Positions 23,995 to 33,623 of a DNA stretch of 37,158 nt are shown here, piece by piece. How positions within the stretch are numbered: position 1 is the stretch's first letter; every line of letters begins with the position of its first letter. The stretch spans positions 6,519 through 43,676 of the forward strand of contig MEWW01000007.1 of the NCBI GenBank assembly GCA_001775475.1. The letters are read 5' to 3'. This stretch comes from Candidatus Adlerbacteria bacterium RIFCSPHIGHO2_12_FULL_53_18 (GTDB taxonomy: Bacteria; Patescibacteriota; Minisyncoccia; Phycocordibacterales; SBAW01). The translations under genes and the position numbers were made by a program. Under the pieces are notes generated by a model, which was not told where the DNA came from, did no database searches, and saw only the letters and a list, made by a program, of their open reading frames with translations.

Positions 23995-24858
23995 TTACTG
24001 TGCTTTAAGGAATGGCTCAAGGTTGCCCTCAAGGACACCTTCGGCGTCATGCACCTCTACGCCACTACGGTGGTCTTTGACGAGCTTATACGGATGAAGG
24101 ACATAGGATCGGATCTGGCTCCCCCACTCGATTTTGCCCCCTTGGATGGAGAGATCGGCTATTTTCTCCTTGCGTTCCTCCTGGAGCTGGCGTAGAAGCT
24201 TTGCTTTAAGTATGGAAAGTGCTTTCTCTTTGTTGGCGCCCTGCGTACGCTCGCCGTCGACATGCGCGGAGAGGCCTGTCGGGGTGTGTACGATGCGCAC
24301 TGCTGTCTCGCGCTTGTTGACGTTCTGCCCGCCAGGGCCGCCAGAGCGCGCAACCGATATTTCAAGATCATTCTCAGGAATTTCGACACCGGAGACTTTT
24401 TCGATAACCGGGAGGACCTCGACCAGCACAAAGGAGGTGTGGCGCTTTGCATTGGCATTAAAGGGCGAGATGCGCACCAGGCGGTGCACGCCGTACTCAT
24501 CTTTGAGTGTGCCGTACGCTTTTTTGCCTTCTATCTCAACTGAGAGGTTGCGATAGCCGCCATGGTCGTTCTCATTTTTATGCAACACGCGTATACCCCA
24601 GCCATGTTTCTCGCAGAATTTGCGATACATGTCATAGAGGATGCGGGCAAAGTCTTCAGCATCATCGCCGCCCGCGCCTGCGACGATTGAGAGCACCGCA
24701 TTGCCTGTGTCGTACTTGCTGCCACCTTCGGCTTCAGTTTTGAGGTCGTGGAGCTCGCGAATACGTGCCTGAGCTTGCTCAGGAATAGCCCAAAAATCCG
24801 GGGCCTGCATGGCGCTCTCCAGTTCTTTTATACGCGCTTCTCGTTCTTCTTTTGTCAT
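23995..24858 (-). CDS. prfB: Peptide chain release factor 2, domain-1-less short form
   Basis: A 287-aa class I release factor. The stop-codon recognition motif SPF (VRISPFNAN) marks RF2 (UAA/UGA), and the catalytic GGQ is in [18 protein letters not shown]. Bacterial RF2 is normally about 365 aa. Here only about 45 residues precede the conserved core ([20 protein letters not shown]), so most of helical domain 1 is missing. The usual in-frame UGA frameshift site of prfB lies in the lost part. There is no room upstream, because tRNA-Thr ends 3 nt before the ATG. The gene is co-oriented with ftsE and ftsX. Confidence 0.94.
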   Translation of the reverse strand: MTKEEREARIKELESAMQAPDFWAIPEQAQARIRELHDLKTEAEGGSKYDTGNAVLSIVAGAGGDDAEDFARILYDMYRKFCEKHGWGIRVLHKNENDHGGYRNLSVEIEGKKAYGTLKDEYGVHRLVRISPFNANAKRHTSFVLVEVLPVIEKVSGVEIPENDLEISVARSGGPGGQNVNKRETAVRIVHTPTGLSAHVDGERTQGANKEKALSILKAKLLRQLQEERKEKIADLSIQGGKIEWGSQIRSYVLHPYKLVKDHRSGVEVHDAEGVLEGNLEPFLKAQ

Positions 24859-24861
24859 TTC

Positions 24862-24937
24862 TGGAGCCAGCGGCCGGGATTGAACCGGCGACCTCCTCGT
24901 TACGAATGAGGTGCTCTACCAACTGAGCTACGCTGGC
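24862..24937 (-). tRNA. tRNA-Thr (CGT anticodon)
   Basis: A minus-strand cloverleaf. Acceptor GCCAGCG/CGCTGGC is perfect, discriminator T, encoded CCA. The anticodon loop TTCGTAA gives CGT, and the T arm is CCGGTTCAATCCCGG. The innermost anticodon-stem pair is an A-C mismatch. Confidence 0.93.
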
Positions 24938-24962
24938 GTACACTTCTTAATTATAAAGAAGT

Positions 24963-25038
24963 TGGAGCCGTTGGCCGGGATCGAACCGGCGACCTGCTCC
25001 TTACCATGGAGCTGCTCTACCATCTGAGCTACAACGGC
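24963..25038 (-). tRNA. tRNA-Thr (GGT anticodon)
   Basis: A minus-strand cloverleaf. Acceptor GCCGTTG/CAACGGC, discriminator T, encoded CCA. The anticodon stem GCTCC/GGAGC carries the loop ATGGTAA (anticodon GGT). It is 25 nt upstream of the tRNA-Thr(CGT) gene, so the two Thr tRNAs are likely processed from one transcript. Confidence 0.94.
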
Positions 25039-25091
25039 GATACACAAGGCAGAGTAACGCAATCGGGGCGTTTTTTCAATCAGTAAAATTG

Positions 25092-25229
25092 TTACGAAAC
25101 CAGGCCAACAATTGAGCGGGCAAAGTTGAGTATCATCGAGAGAACGGCGATAAAAAAATTGATGATAAGCTCCAAAAGCCCGAGCAGGAAGCTGAGCAGC
25201 ATCGAAAATAAATTACTAATGACATCCAT
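25092..25229 (-). CDS. Tiny hydrophobic membrane peptide (45 aa), function unknown
   Basis: An ORF below the track cut-off, starting at ATG 25229. The product is almost entirely one or two hydrophobic helices (MDVISNLFSMLLSFLLGLLE at its N terminus, then INFFIAVLSMILNF) with a single Arg near the end. It lies between a C39-like peptidase gene (15 nt) and tRNA-Thr. Small hydrophobic peptides can be toxins, holin-like or assembly subunits. Nothing in the sequence decides among these, and the ORF itself is moderately supported by its clean hydrophobic pattern and position. Confidence 0.5.
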   Translation of the reverse strand: MDVISNLFSMLLSFLLGLLELIINFFIAVLSMILNFARSIVGLVS

Positions 25230-25244
25230 GTGCAAAGTATAGCA

Positions 25245-25706
25245 CTAGGTGTGTGCAGGAGTGGCAACGGTCATCAACATCCGCTCGCCGTACTGCCCTA
25301 TCTCATTATCTTTCCATCGTTCTTCAAACTCGACCTTGGGTATCTCCAGGTTGTCGCCATGCCAGGGGTCGATAAGCACAATCTCCGCTTCGCCCACCGT
25401 ACGCACGAGAGCATAGTGCGGGTCCCCCTCTCGCTCAAGATAACCGACAATAACAACACCTCTGCCAAGCGCTTCAGCTAAGTCTCCCCATTCGGCATTA
25501 TTTTTACGGTCTATAACAAATCCGCGCTGCTTAAAAAACTTTTCAAGTTCTTTCGCACTCGTGCCAACCACCATGTCAATCTCAAGCTCCTTGGCAATCT
25601 CCTGCTGGGTAAGCTCCGTGCCAAAACGCTTCAGTACCATCTGTACCACCGCCGGCCCACAGTAATGATCATTTTCTTGAAATCGATGTACGACTTCCAT
25701 ACCCAA
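25245..25706 (-). CDS. C39-like cysteine peptidase domain protein
   Basis: A 153-aa papain-fold protein of the Peptidase_C39-like family. The catalytic Cys is in ENDHYCGPAVVQMVLKRFG, the His in REGDPHYALVRTV and the Asp in VLIDPWHGD, in family order. There is no signal peptide or ABC transporter fusion, so it is probably a cytoplasmic or unconventionally exported stand-alone domain. Relatives cleave double-glycine leader peptides, but stand-alone forms are uncharacterised. Whether it acts on the adjacent 45-aa hydrophobic peptide is only speculation. Confidence 0.85.
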   Translation of the reverse strand: MGMEVVHRFQENDHYCGPAVVQMVLKRFGTELTQQEIAKELEIDMVVGTSAKELEKFFKQRGFVIDRKNNAEWGDLAEALGRGVVIVGYLEREGDPHYALVRTVGEAEIVLIDPWHGDNLEIPKVEFEERWKDNEIGQYGERMLMTVATPAHT

Positions 25707-25712
25707 ATCTTG

Positions 25713-25784
25713 TTGCGGGGGCCGGAATCGAACCGGCTATCTTCAGGTTATGAGCCTGACGAGGTACCACTCCTCCACCCCGCG
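25713..25784 (-). tRNA. Initiator tRNA-fMet (CAT anticodon)
   Basis: A minus-strand cloverleaf. Acceptor CGCGGGG/CCCCGCA has the C1-A72 mismatch that marks bacterial initiators. The anticodon loop is CTCATAA. The anticodon stem TCAGG/CCTGA has two, not three, consecutive G-C pairs next to the loop. T arm GCCGGTTCGATTCCGGC. CCA is not encoded. Confidence 0.93.
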
Positions 25785-25858
25785 ATATAAATTCAGCATA
25801 GCAGAAAAATACGGACCCGTCTAGCGGGAACGCCAAAAATGTAGTATTTTTGACTCAC

Positions 25859-25932
25859 GTCGGCGTAGCTCAGGTAGTTAGAGCATGGCACTCATAAAGC
25901 CAAGGTCGAAGGTGCAAGTCCTTCCGCCGACA
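25859..25932 (+). tRNA. tRNA with CAT anticodon (elongator Met or Ile2), atypical D/T loops
   Basis: A plus-strand cloverleaf. Acceptor GTCGGCG/CGCCGAC is perfect, D stem GCTC/GAGC, anticodon loop CTCATAA, T stem GAAGG/CCTTC, discriminator A. The T loop is TGCAAGT, so position 55 is G instead of the near-universal U. The D loop AGGTAGTTA has A instead of G at position 18. Both partners of the tertiary 18-55 pair are therefore changed. The acceptor lacks initiator features, so it is an elongator Met or a lysidine-modified Ile2 tRNA. Confidence 0.85.
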
Positions 25933-25976
25933 CCCGTTTCGTTTTATCTGCTTTTAGGCTAAGATACGAGACGTTT

Positions 25977-26050
25977 GCGGGAGTAGCTCAACTGGTTAGA
26001 GCGCCGCCCTGTCACGGCGGAGGTTGCGGGTTCAAGTCCCGTCTCTCGCG
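25977..26050 (+). tRNA. tRNA-Asp (GTC anticodon)
   Basis: A plus-strand cloverleaf. Acceptor GCGGGAG/CTCTCGC (one G-U), anticodon stem CCGCC/GGCGG with loop CTGTCAC (anticodon GTC), T arm GCGGGTTCAAGTCCCGT, discriminator G as expected for Asp. It lies 44 nt downstream of the CAT-anticodon tRNA on the same strand, so they probably share a transcript. Confidence 0.95.
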
Positions 26051-26064
26051 CAGCAAGTATTGGT

Positions 26065-26643
26065 CTAAATATAATTGAATTCTTCAAACACGCGGCCATA
26101 CTGGTCGATGGTCGCGCGCACGTCGCGCTCGGTGAGTTGCAGTCCTTCGCCGCCGTGCGCGACGTCGTTGCGCATCTTGTGCGCCTTCCATGCCAGGTCG
26201 AGCGTCGTAAACTGCAGAGGATTTGCGTCTTTGAGCTGGTCGCCAATCGTTGCACCGCGGTAGCCTTGGCTCGTCAGCAAGTCGCCGAGCATTACATCCG
26301 CTTCGATAATAGCGCGCCGCCAGTCGCTCTCTTGCGGCGAGGCTGCAAGCATAACAATGGTCTCCCATCGTGAGTTGCCCTTTTCGAGTTCCGGCTCTTC
26401 GAGCGGTGTCAGAAGCGAGGCTTCCTGGCCAAAGCCTTCGTGCTCGACAAACACGATACGGATGCGCGTGTAGACGACAAACGCAAGAAATATAACGGAG
26501 AGTGTAAAACCGAGGAGTATAATCTGTCCGCCCCAGTACATAAACTCGTACGGCACTTCCTCCACGTCAACGTTCAAGCCCGTAACGAGCTCGTAGACGC
26601 GCAAAATAATATACTCAAGGTTAAGGAAGTCGACGTTCTGCAT
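26065..26643 (-). CDS. Membrane-anchored protein with HEPN-like C-terminal domain
   Basis: A 192-aa protein of unknown function. One strong membrane helix (about 40-63, IILLGFTLSVIFLAFVVYTR) follows a short N-terminal helix. The cytoplasmic C-terminal part (about 95-190) is all-helical: DWRRAIIEADVMLGDLLTSQ, then KAHKMRNDVAHGGEGLQLTE. RNDVAH matches the R-x4-H motif of HEPN-type domains, many of which are RNases. I treat this as suggestive, because the motif also occurs in non-catalytic relatives. It is convergent with tRNA-Asp and lies downstream of gatA. Confidence 0.75.
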   Translation of the reverse strand: MQNVDFLNLEYIILRVYELVTGLNVDVEEVPYEFMYWGGQIILLGFTLSVIFLAFVVYTRIRIVFVEHEGFGQEASLLTPLEEPELEKGNSRWETIVMLAASPQESDWRRAIIEADVMLGDLLTSQGYRGATIGDQLKDANPLQFTTLDLAWKAHKMRNDVAHGGEGLQLTERDVRATIDQYGRVFEEFNYI

Positions 26644-26655
26644 ATGTGCATTCTA

Positions 26656-26696
26656 CCCCGACGCTTCGGTCGGGGCCCCGACTATCAACGTCGGGG
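26656..26696. repeat. Double-hairpin palindromic repeat at the gatA 3' end
   Basis: Two back-to-back perfect hairpins: CCCCGAC-GCTTCG-GTCGGGG (26656-26675) and CCCCGAC-TATCAAC-GTCGGGG (26676-26696). The second overlaps the last codons of gatA. The arrangement and core match the element at 34821-34861 in reverse orientation. It may act as terminator, 3' stabiliser or mobile REP-like element. Confidence 0.8.
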
Positions 26697-28121
26697 TTGT
26701 ACAGCCTCTTTTGCCTCAAGTTTTTTCCCTATGGCAAAAAGGGTCTCCTCGTTACCATGGGCGGCAGTGAACTGTATGCCGACTGGGAGGTCCTTCCCTT
26801 CCCTCGCGACCGTATCCATCGGTACAGAAATTGCCGGGTTGCCGGTTAGGTTGGCGGTTGCGGTAAAGATGTCTAAGAGGTACATGGCCAAGGGGTCGGC
26901 AACTTTTTCTCCAAGTTTAGTTGCGGGCGAGGGTGCCGTGGGCGTGGCAATGGCGTCAACGCTCTCGAGCGCTCGGGCCACCTCTGCGCTAAGCGCAACC
27001 CTCGCAGCCGTAGCCGTGCCGTAGTATGCCTCGTAGTAGCCGGAGGAGAGCACGTAAGTGCCGAGCATAACTCTCCTTCGCACTTCAGCACCAAAGCCTG
27101 CGCCTCGCGTTTTGGCGTAATCCTCCCACTGAGAGCTGCCTTGAAGCGAGAGTCCGTAGCGCACGCCGTCAAAGCGCGCGAGGTTTGCCGAGACTTCCGC
27201 CGGCATAATCACGTAATAAATCGCGAGCGCCAGACCCGCCGAAGGGAGCTTTATATCTACGATCTCATAGCCTTGCGTCTTAAGTGCAGAAAGCGCTGCT
27301 TCAAACTGCTCAAGTACATCTTTATCAATTCCTTTTTGCAGTAAGTCTCGAGGCACACCGATTTTTTTCTTAAGAGGATATTTGGGATAGAAATGCTCGT
27401 CAATCGAGGTGCTGTCCAAGGGGTCTTTGCCGCGGATTGTGTTGAAGATAAGTTCGGTGTCGGCAGTGGTGCGCGTAAGCGGTCCGGCCTGGTCGAGCGA
27501 GGAACCCATGGCAATAAGCCCCGAGCGCGAGACTGCTCCGTAGGTGGGTTTGAGGCCCACAAGCCCACAAAAGCTTGCTGGCTCGCGTATAGAGCCGCCT
27601 GTGTCGGTGCCTAAGGCCCCGAGCGCCATCCCGGCTGCGACGGCGGCCGCAGAGCCGCCGGAGGAGCCGCCTGGCACGCGCGAAGTGTCGTGCGGATTTT
27701 TAGTCGGGCCATAGGCCGAGTTTTCGGTCGAGCTGCCGTGGGCAAACTCGTCCATGTTGGTGCGGCCTAATAAAATTGTACCCGCCTCTTTTAACTTTTT
27801 TATAACGGTTGCGTCATAGCTTGCGACATAGCCCTCTAAGATTTTAGAAGCCGCCGATGCCCGCCGGCCCTCTATCAAGATGTTGTCCTTGAAAGCAAGC
27901 GGGATACCAAGGAGAGGGTGTTTCTCTCCTTTTGCGCGACGCGCGTCTGCTTCTGTAGCTTGTGCCTCTACATCGTCAAACACTTCGAGGTAGACATTGA
28001 GCTCCGGATTTTTGGCCTCGATGGTTGCAAGGCAGGCGCGCGCGAGGTCAGCTGCTGAGATTTCTTTTGCGGCGAGTTTTTTCGACGCTTCAGTTATTGA
28101 AAGTTCTGCAAGGTTACTCAT
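26685..28121 (-). CDS. gatA: Glutamyl-tRNA(Gln) amidotransferase subunit A
   Basis: A 478-aa amidase-signature enzyme that supplies ammonia from glutamine to convert Glu-tRNA(Gln) to Gln-tRNA(Gln), in complex with GatC and GatB. The Ser-cisSer-Lys triad is visible: Lys in PLAFKDNIL (about residue 77), cis-Ser in GGSSGGSAAAVAAG, nucleophile Ser in DTGGSIREPASFCG. The length is normal. The start overlaps the gatC stop by 8 nt. The last codons fall inside a double-hairpin repeat, which provides the PRR tail. gatB is not in the window. Confidence 0.96.
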   Translation of the reverse strand: MSNLAELSITEASKKLAAKEISAADLARACLATIEAKNPELNVYLEVFDDVEAQATEADARRAKGEKHPLLGIPLAFKDNILIEGRRASAASKILEGYVASYDATVIKKLKEAGTILLGRTNMDEFAHGSSTENSAYGPTKNPHDTSRVPGGSSGGSAAAVAAGMALGALGTDTGGSIREPASFCGLVGLKPTYGAVSRSGLIAMGSSLDQAGPLTRTTADTELIFNTIRGKDPLDSTSIDEHFYPKYPLKKKIGVPRDLLQKGIDKDVLEQFEAALSALKTQGYEIVDIKLPSAGLALAIYYVIMPAEVSANLARFDGVRYGLSLQGSSQWEDYAKTRGAGFGAEVRRRVMLGTYVLSSGYYEAYYGTATAARVALSAEVARALESVDAIATPTAPSPATKLGEKVADPLAMYLLDIFTATANLTGNPAISVPMDTVAREGKDLPVGIQFTAAHGNEETLFAIGKKLEAKEAVQPRR

Positions 28122-28437
28122 CTTTTTGGATTATTTTGCGCACAACATTGTAGTCCTCCTCTCGTTTCGGAAATGCAGCGCGAAGAACTTCTTCTTTCCC
28201 TGCAAGAAGATCCCCCGACCCACGAGGTGTATCCTCCCGCATCACGTTGTAGTTGCTTGTTAAAGGCGACACCTTAGAGAGCCCGGGTGTTAAGGTGTCG
28301 CCTTGAGAGGCCGCTGAGACCTGCCTCACATACTCGAGGATGTTTGAGATGTCTCTTTGCAAGCCCGTAGTCTCTTCGTCAGTGAGCTGCAGTCGTGCGA
28401 GTTCGGCCAAATTCTTAATCTCCTCTTTCGAAATCAT
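28114..28437 (-). CDS. gatC: Glutamyl-tRNA(Gln) amidotransferase subunit C
   Basis: A 107-aa small subunit that wraps around GatA and stabilises GatCAB. The N-terminal MISKEEIKNLAELARLQLTD and the middle ISNILEYVRQV are typical, as is NVMREDTPR. It overlaps gatA by 8 nt and starts 12 nt after ligA ends. Confidence 0.94.
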   Translation of the reverse strand: MISKEEIKNLAELARLQLTDEETTGLQRDISNILEYVRQVSAASQGDTLTPGLSKVSPLTSNYNVMREDTPRGSGDLLAGKEEVLRAAFPKREEDYNVVRKIIQKDE

Positions 28438-28449
28438 GTTGCTATCTTA

Positions 28450-30483
<2,034 letters not shown>

Positions 30484-30497
30484 TTAGCCCGATACTT

Positions 30498-31019
30498 CTA
30501 GTAATTTATCTCGAGTGCGCGCTCGAGCCTAGACGGGTCAGCATTGTCACAGGTGTTACGGCCGCGGGAGGTTATCGTAGTTGCCGAAGGGTCACCCGGA
30601 TTCACAATGGTTTTCTCTACCGTTACCTTTGCGCAAGGATCAGATAGCGCTGTACCTAGAGATACCCAAAACACAGTGGTGGCACTTGTTGGTGTGCGTG
30701 GAGGCACTGCGGTAGTCCAAGGTATGCCTACAACTGGCGAAATTACTACATTTTGATTATTGCAAGAAAGACTAGAGACTATGGGATTATCCAAAGAGGA
30801 TGTCGCAAATGCACTTTTGTCGTTGTCGGTGTAGTTTAAGTCCCAGTACAGTGCACATTCTGCACCAGTGTCTGCAGCGTAGATTGCATACTGCGACTGA
30901 GTCGCGGTTTGCGATAGTGCAAGCTCGCGCAGAAGGAGGTCATAAATCGCAAGCCCTACCGCAAGCGCCAAAGAGCCTACGAGTACTGCAAAAAAGATTG
31001 TAAATCCGCGTTTATACAT
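30498..31019 (-). CDS. PilX/GspK-like minor pseudopilin lacking Glu5
   Basis: The track starts at 31031, but the Met at 31019 (MYKRGFTIFFAVLVGSLALA) is better: it gives a normal short basic leader and leaves a 2-nt gap instead of an overlap. The product is 173 aa. The prepilin peptidase site is KRG|FT. The following residue pattern FTIFF lacks the Glu at position 5 present in the other pilins here. Loss of Glu5 is known for GspK/PilX-type subunits that sit at the pilus tip. The exported part has several Cys (GAECALYWD, LSCNN, DPCAK, NTCD), likely disulfide-bonded. It is the last gene of the pseudopilin run. Confidence 0.85.
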   Translation of the reverse strand: MYKRGFTIFFAVLVGSLALAVGLAIYDLLLRELALSQTATQSQYAIYAADTGAECALYWDLNYTDNDKSAFATSSLDNPIVSSLSCNNQNVVISPVVGIPWTTAVPPRTPTSATTVFWVSLGTALSDPCAKVTVEKTIVNPGDPSATTITSRGRNTCDNADPSRLERALEINY

Positions 31020-31021
31020 AC

Positions 31022-31660
31022 TTACTGCCAATTAAATATACTTTCCTGCACGACAACGCACCGGGTGCCTGTGGGACAGCCTACGCCGGTAGCACCGGTT
31101 GTGCCCCAATACACCGCAACCGTCACGACCGCCTCCTGTTCGTTCACCACTTCGACTATTTTTACACTCCGTACGAAGGGCGTCACTATAGATCCAGACA
31201 CGACATAGGTAAACCTGTTTAGCGTTGTGTTGAAGCGGATCGGCTTTGCACCAGACCCGATGGGAGCACCTCCGAGAGTCAAACAATTATTGTTGGTACA
31301 GTACGCGATATTGTATGGGGCATCAATATTATTGCCTGTCGAATCGAAGTAACAGCCGTTGGCGCCGACACAGTCCCCACTGGTTCCATCTGCCGTAGTA
31401 AAACCGTTTGAGGTTCCGTCGAGCCCGGCGAGCCAGTTGTTGTCGCGCAACTTGTTGGTATCGCGTATAAATCGCACATACTCAACCGCATCCTGCGCTA
31501 AAAAGAACGCGGTTACCTGGTCTTTAGCTACAAGCGCGGCAATAAGGCTCTTAGAGGCAATGGTCAACGGCCCCGCTATCGCGGTAGTAAGCAAGAGCAC
31601 CGCAACAAGCGTCTCGATAAGAGTAAACCCCTTTAATTTTTTAGTGATGTTATTGATCAT
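31022..31660 (-). CDS. Type IV minor pilin, PilV/GspI-like
   Basis: A 212-aa class III-type prepilin. The leader KKLKG and mature start FTLIETLVAVLLLTTAI show Glu5. The exported domain has Cys pairs (GDCVGANGCYF; YCTNNNCL; GCPTGTRC). The position within the run and the T-A-I-A-G-P motif after the helix fit the PilV/GspI class. It starts inside the end of the preceding gene (11-nt overlap). Confidence 0.88.
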   Translation of the reverse strand: MINNITKKLKGFTLIETLVAVLLLTTAIAGPLTIASKSLIAALVAKDQVTAFFLAQDAVEYVRFIRDTNKLRDNNWLAGLDGTSNGFTTADGTSGDCVGANGCYFDSTGNNIDAPYNIAYCTNNNCLTLGGAPIGSGAKPIRFNTTLNRFTYVVSGSIVTPFVRSVKIVEVVNEQEAVVTVAVYWGTTGATGVGCPTGTRCVVVQESIFNWQ

Positions 31661-32270
31661 AGAGCCGTTGGGTAACGGAAGTTTGGAGTCGAAACTGAGT
31701 TGACTGAACCACTCCCGCCGCTGAAACCTGCGAAGGAATATCTCCGATAAGGGTTATGACCACTTTGGGCTGGGAGGTTGTCGGGTCGCTCTCAAATTCG
31801 GGTACTGAGCCGCGAACATAAAAGGTAAGATTGGTTACGTTGATCTCTGACGCAGTGATGGGGAGAGGATTTGCACCGCTAGCCACCGAGCGCATAATGC
31901 AGCCGCCTATGTGATTTGCACCGCAGTCCAGGGGGTCTGGTTCGTAGAAATACACTACCTGGTCGCCGTTGTCGTTTATGTCGCCCCCTACCGCCTCAAA
32001 TGCAAAGTAGTCATCGCCGCCCGAGCAGTCTTGCGGCTCATACAAGGCAGCCCCTCCCCCGGCAGGACAATGGTAGGTGATGCCGGTGCGGATAGTGCGC
32101 GCCATGCTCTCGAGCCCGAAGTTGAGGTTGTTCATAACGGTTTTGAGAGCCTCTGCTTTGCGCTCGGCGGCGGAGATAGAAAGGAGCGCGCCAAGGGAGA
32201 TAGTCATCACGACGATAAAAATCGTGACGGATACCATAAGCTCAATAAGTGTAAAGCCTTTATTGTTCAT
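31650..32270 (-). CDS. Type IV minor pilin, PilW/GspJ-like
   Basis: The track extends to 32432 through an unnatural Cys/Arg-rich stretch in the neighbour's region. The ATG at 32270 gives MNNKGFTLIELMVSVTIF, a textbook prepilin start (206 aa), 2 nt after the previous stop. Glu5 is present. The exported domain carries Cys (YHCPAGG, DCSGGDD, DCGANHIGGC) and ends in beta strands (LTFYVRGSVPEFESD). The PilW/GspJ class is inferred from size and gene order. Confidence 0.87.
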   Translation of the reverse strand: MNNKGFTLIELMVSVTIFIVVMTISLGALLSISAAERKAEALKTVMNNLNFGLESMARTIRTGITYHCPAGGGAALYEPQDCSGGDDYFAFEAVGGDINDNGDQVVYFYEPDPLDCGANHIGGCIMRSVASGANPLPITASEINVTNLTFYVRGSVPEFESDPTTSQPKVVITLIGDIPSQVSAAGVVQSTQFRLQTSVTQRLYDQ

Positions 32271-32272
32271 AC

Positions 32273-32899
32273 TCAGCTCCCTGTCTCGCCCACGGATATC
32301 TGGCCGCTGGTTGTAACCGTGACGCTTCTTGTTACTCCGCCAGAGCCCTCGATTTGAATGTATGCTCCGGAGTATCCAGAAGGAGGAACAGTACCACACA
32401 CATTGGCATCGGGCCCCTCGGTTGCAATACATGCTTCGGGATTTGGCCGCTCAAAGATAATGGTTATCCAGTCGAAAAAGTTGTCGCTGGTACACTCCGG
32501 TGTGCCTCCTCTGATGGCACAAACGTTACTTATCGTATAACTGCCTTGAAATTTGTAACTGTCAACGAACTCCGTAGAGGGGTCATATTGTCCATTTTCG
32601 TTAGTGTCGGCAAAGAGAAAGTACTCGCTTGCATAGGTGCCAGGGTTGAAGTAGATACCGTACGCCGGGAACTCCCCACCAAACGAGCGGACCGAGAGCC
32701 CGTACGTCTGTGCCTCGCGTATGGAGAGTGCAACGCTGTATGCCAGCGAGCGCAGAAGGGTCGTACTGTCGAACTGCCGCTGTTGAAAGAGAAAGACTCC
32801 GGTAAGAAGCGACATGATGGTGACAACCACCATGAGCTCGGTTAGTGTAAACCCCCTAGATGGCAAAGAGATACGGAAGCGTTGCAAAAAAGTCGACAT
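32273..32899 (-). CDS. Type IV pseudopilin, FimT/GspH-like
   Basis: The track starts at 32944; the Met at 32899 (MSTFLQRFRISLPSRGFTLT) gives a more usual leader, although it is still long (about 15 residues) and overlaps pilD by 44 nt. The mature start FTLTELMVVVTIMSL has Glu5. SVALSIREAQTYGLSVR is the GspH/FimT helix continuation. The C-terminal GGVTRSVTVTTSGQISV strands are typical of the family. About 209 aa. Confidence 0.87.
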   Translation of the reverse strand: MSTFLQRFRISLPSRGFTLTELMVVVTIMSLLTGVFLFQQRQFDSTTLLRSLAYSVALSIREAQTYGLSVRSFGGEFPAYGIYFNPGTYASEYFLFADTNENGQYDPSTEFVDSYKFQGSYTISNVCAIRGGTPECTSDNFFDWITIIFERPNPEACIATEGPDANVCGTVPPSGYSGAYIQIEGSGGVTRSVTVTTSGQISVGETGS

Positions 32900-33623
32900 G
32901 AAAAAAGTGTGCGGCAAGAGCCCCAAGTACCAAAAACGGAGCAAAGGGCAGCTCGCTCTTCATTGTATATCGTTTTGAGAGCACGAGTAGGACAATGCCC
33001 ACAGCGGCACCGCTCCAAAATGCAAGCACCAGAGCGGTTGCACCCACGCTCAGCCCAAGTAGCCAGCCTAGGGAGAGCTCGAGTGCGCTGTCACCCCACC
33101 CCATCCAGGTGCCCCGCGAGACGAGCGAGAAGAGAAAAAGCGGTAGCGCAAGAAGAGGGCCGGCCACAAAGCTCCACAAGGTAGGCTCAGTAAAGAAAAA
33201 GAGGTGCAGGAGCGCGAGAGTGGCAAGAAGGCCGGAGGCGCTCCACGGTATAATGCCATGGCGAATGTCGTACACGACGATAAACAGAAGGGTCACAACT
33301 ACGCCAAGCCAGAGTGCATACTCGAGCGGCGCGGGATGCGCGAGATATACTGCAAGCGAGAGCAGCGCGGCCGTAACTTCTACCACTGGATATTGGAGCG
33401 AGAACCTGGCCCCGCAGTAGCGGCACCGCCCCCGCAAAAACAAAAAAGAGAGCACGGGCACGAGGTCCACCGCCGAGAGCGCGTGGCCGCAGTGTATGCA
33501 GTGTGACCGGCCGCCCATGCCGCGGCCGGTGTTAAAGCGGTAGACCAGCGCGTTTATAAAACTGCCAAATATGGCGCCCAGGACAATACTGCCGAACGCA
33601 AGTACTGCAGTGTCTTCAACCAT
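32856..33623 (-). CDS. pilD: Prepilin peptidase/N-methyltransferase
   Basis: A 255-aa polytopic aspartyl protease (about seven to eight helices) that cleaves prepilin leaders and methylates the new N terminus. The N-terminal domain has the zinc-type CIHCGHAL and CRYCGA pairs. The two catalytic aspartates are in VVYDIRHGIIP and GMGWGDSALE (the GxGD-like motif reads GWGD). It overlaps the preceding pilin gene by 1 nt, and its substrates are encoded on both sides. Confidence 0.94.
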   Translation of the reverse strand: MVEDTAVLAFGSIVLGAIFGSFINALVYRFNTGRGMGGRSHCIHCGHALSAVDLVPVLSFLFLRGRCRYCGARFSLQYPVVEVTAALLSLAVYLAHPAPLEYALWLGVVVTLLFIVVYDIRHGIIPWSASGLLATLALLHLFFFTEPTLWSFVAGPLLALPLFLFSLVSRGTWMGWGDSALELSLGWLLGLSVGATALVLAFWSGAAVGIVLLVLSKRYTMKSELPFAPFLVLGALAAHFFHVDFFATLPYLFAI

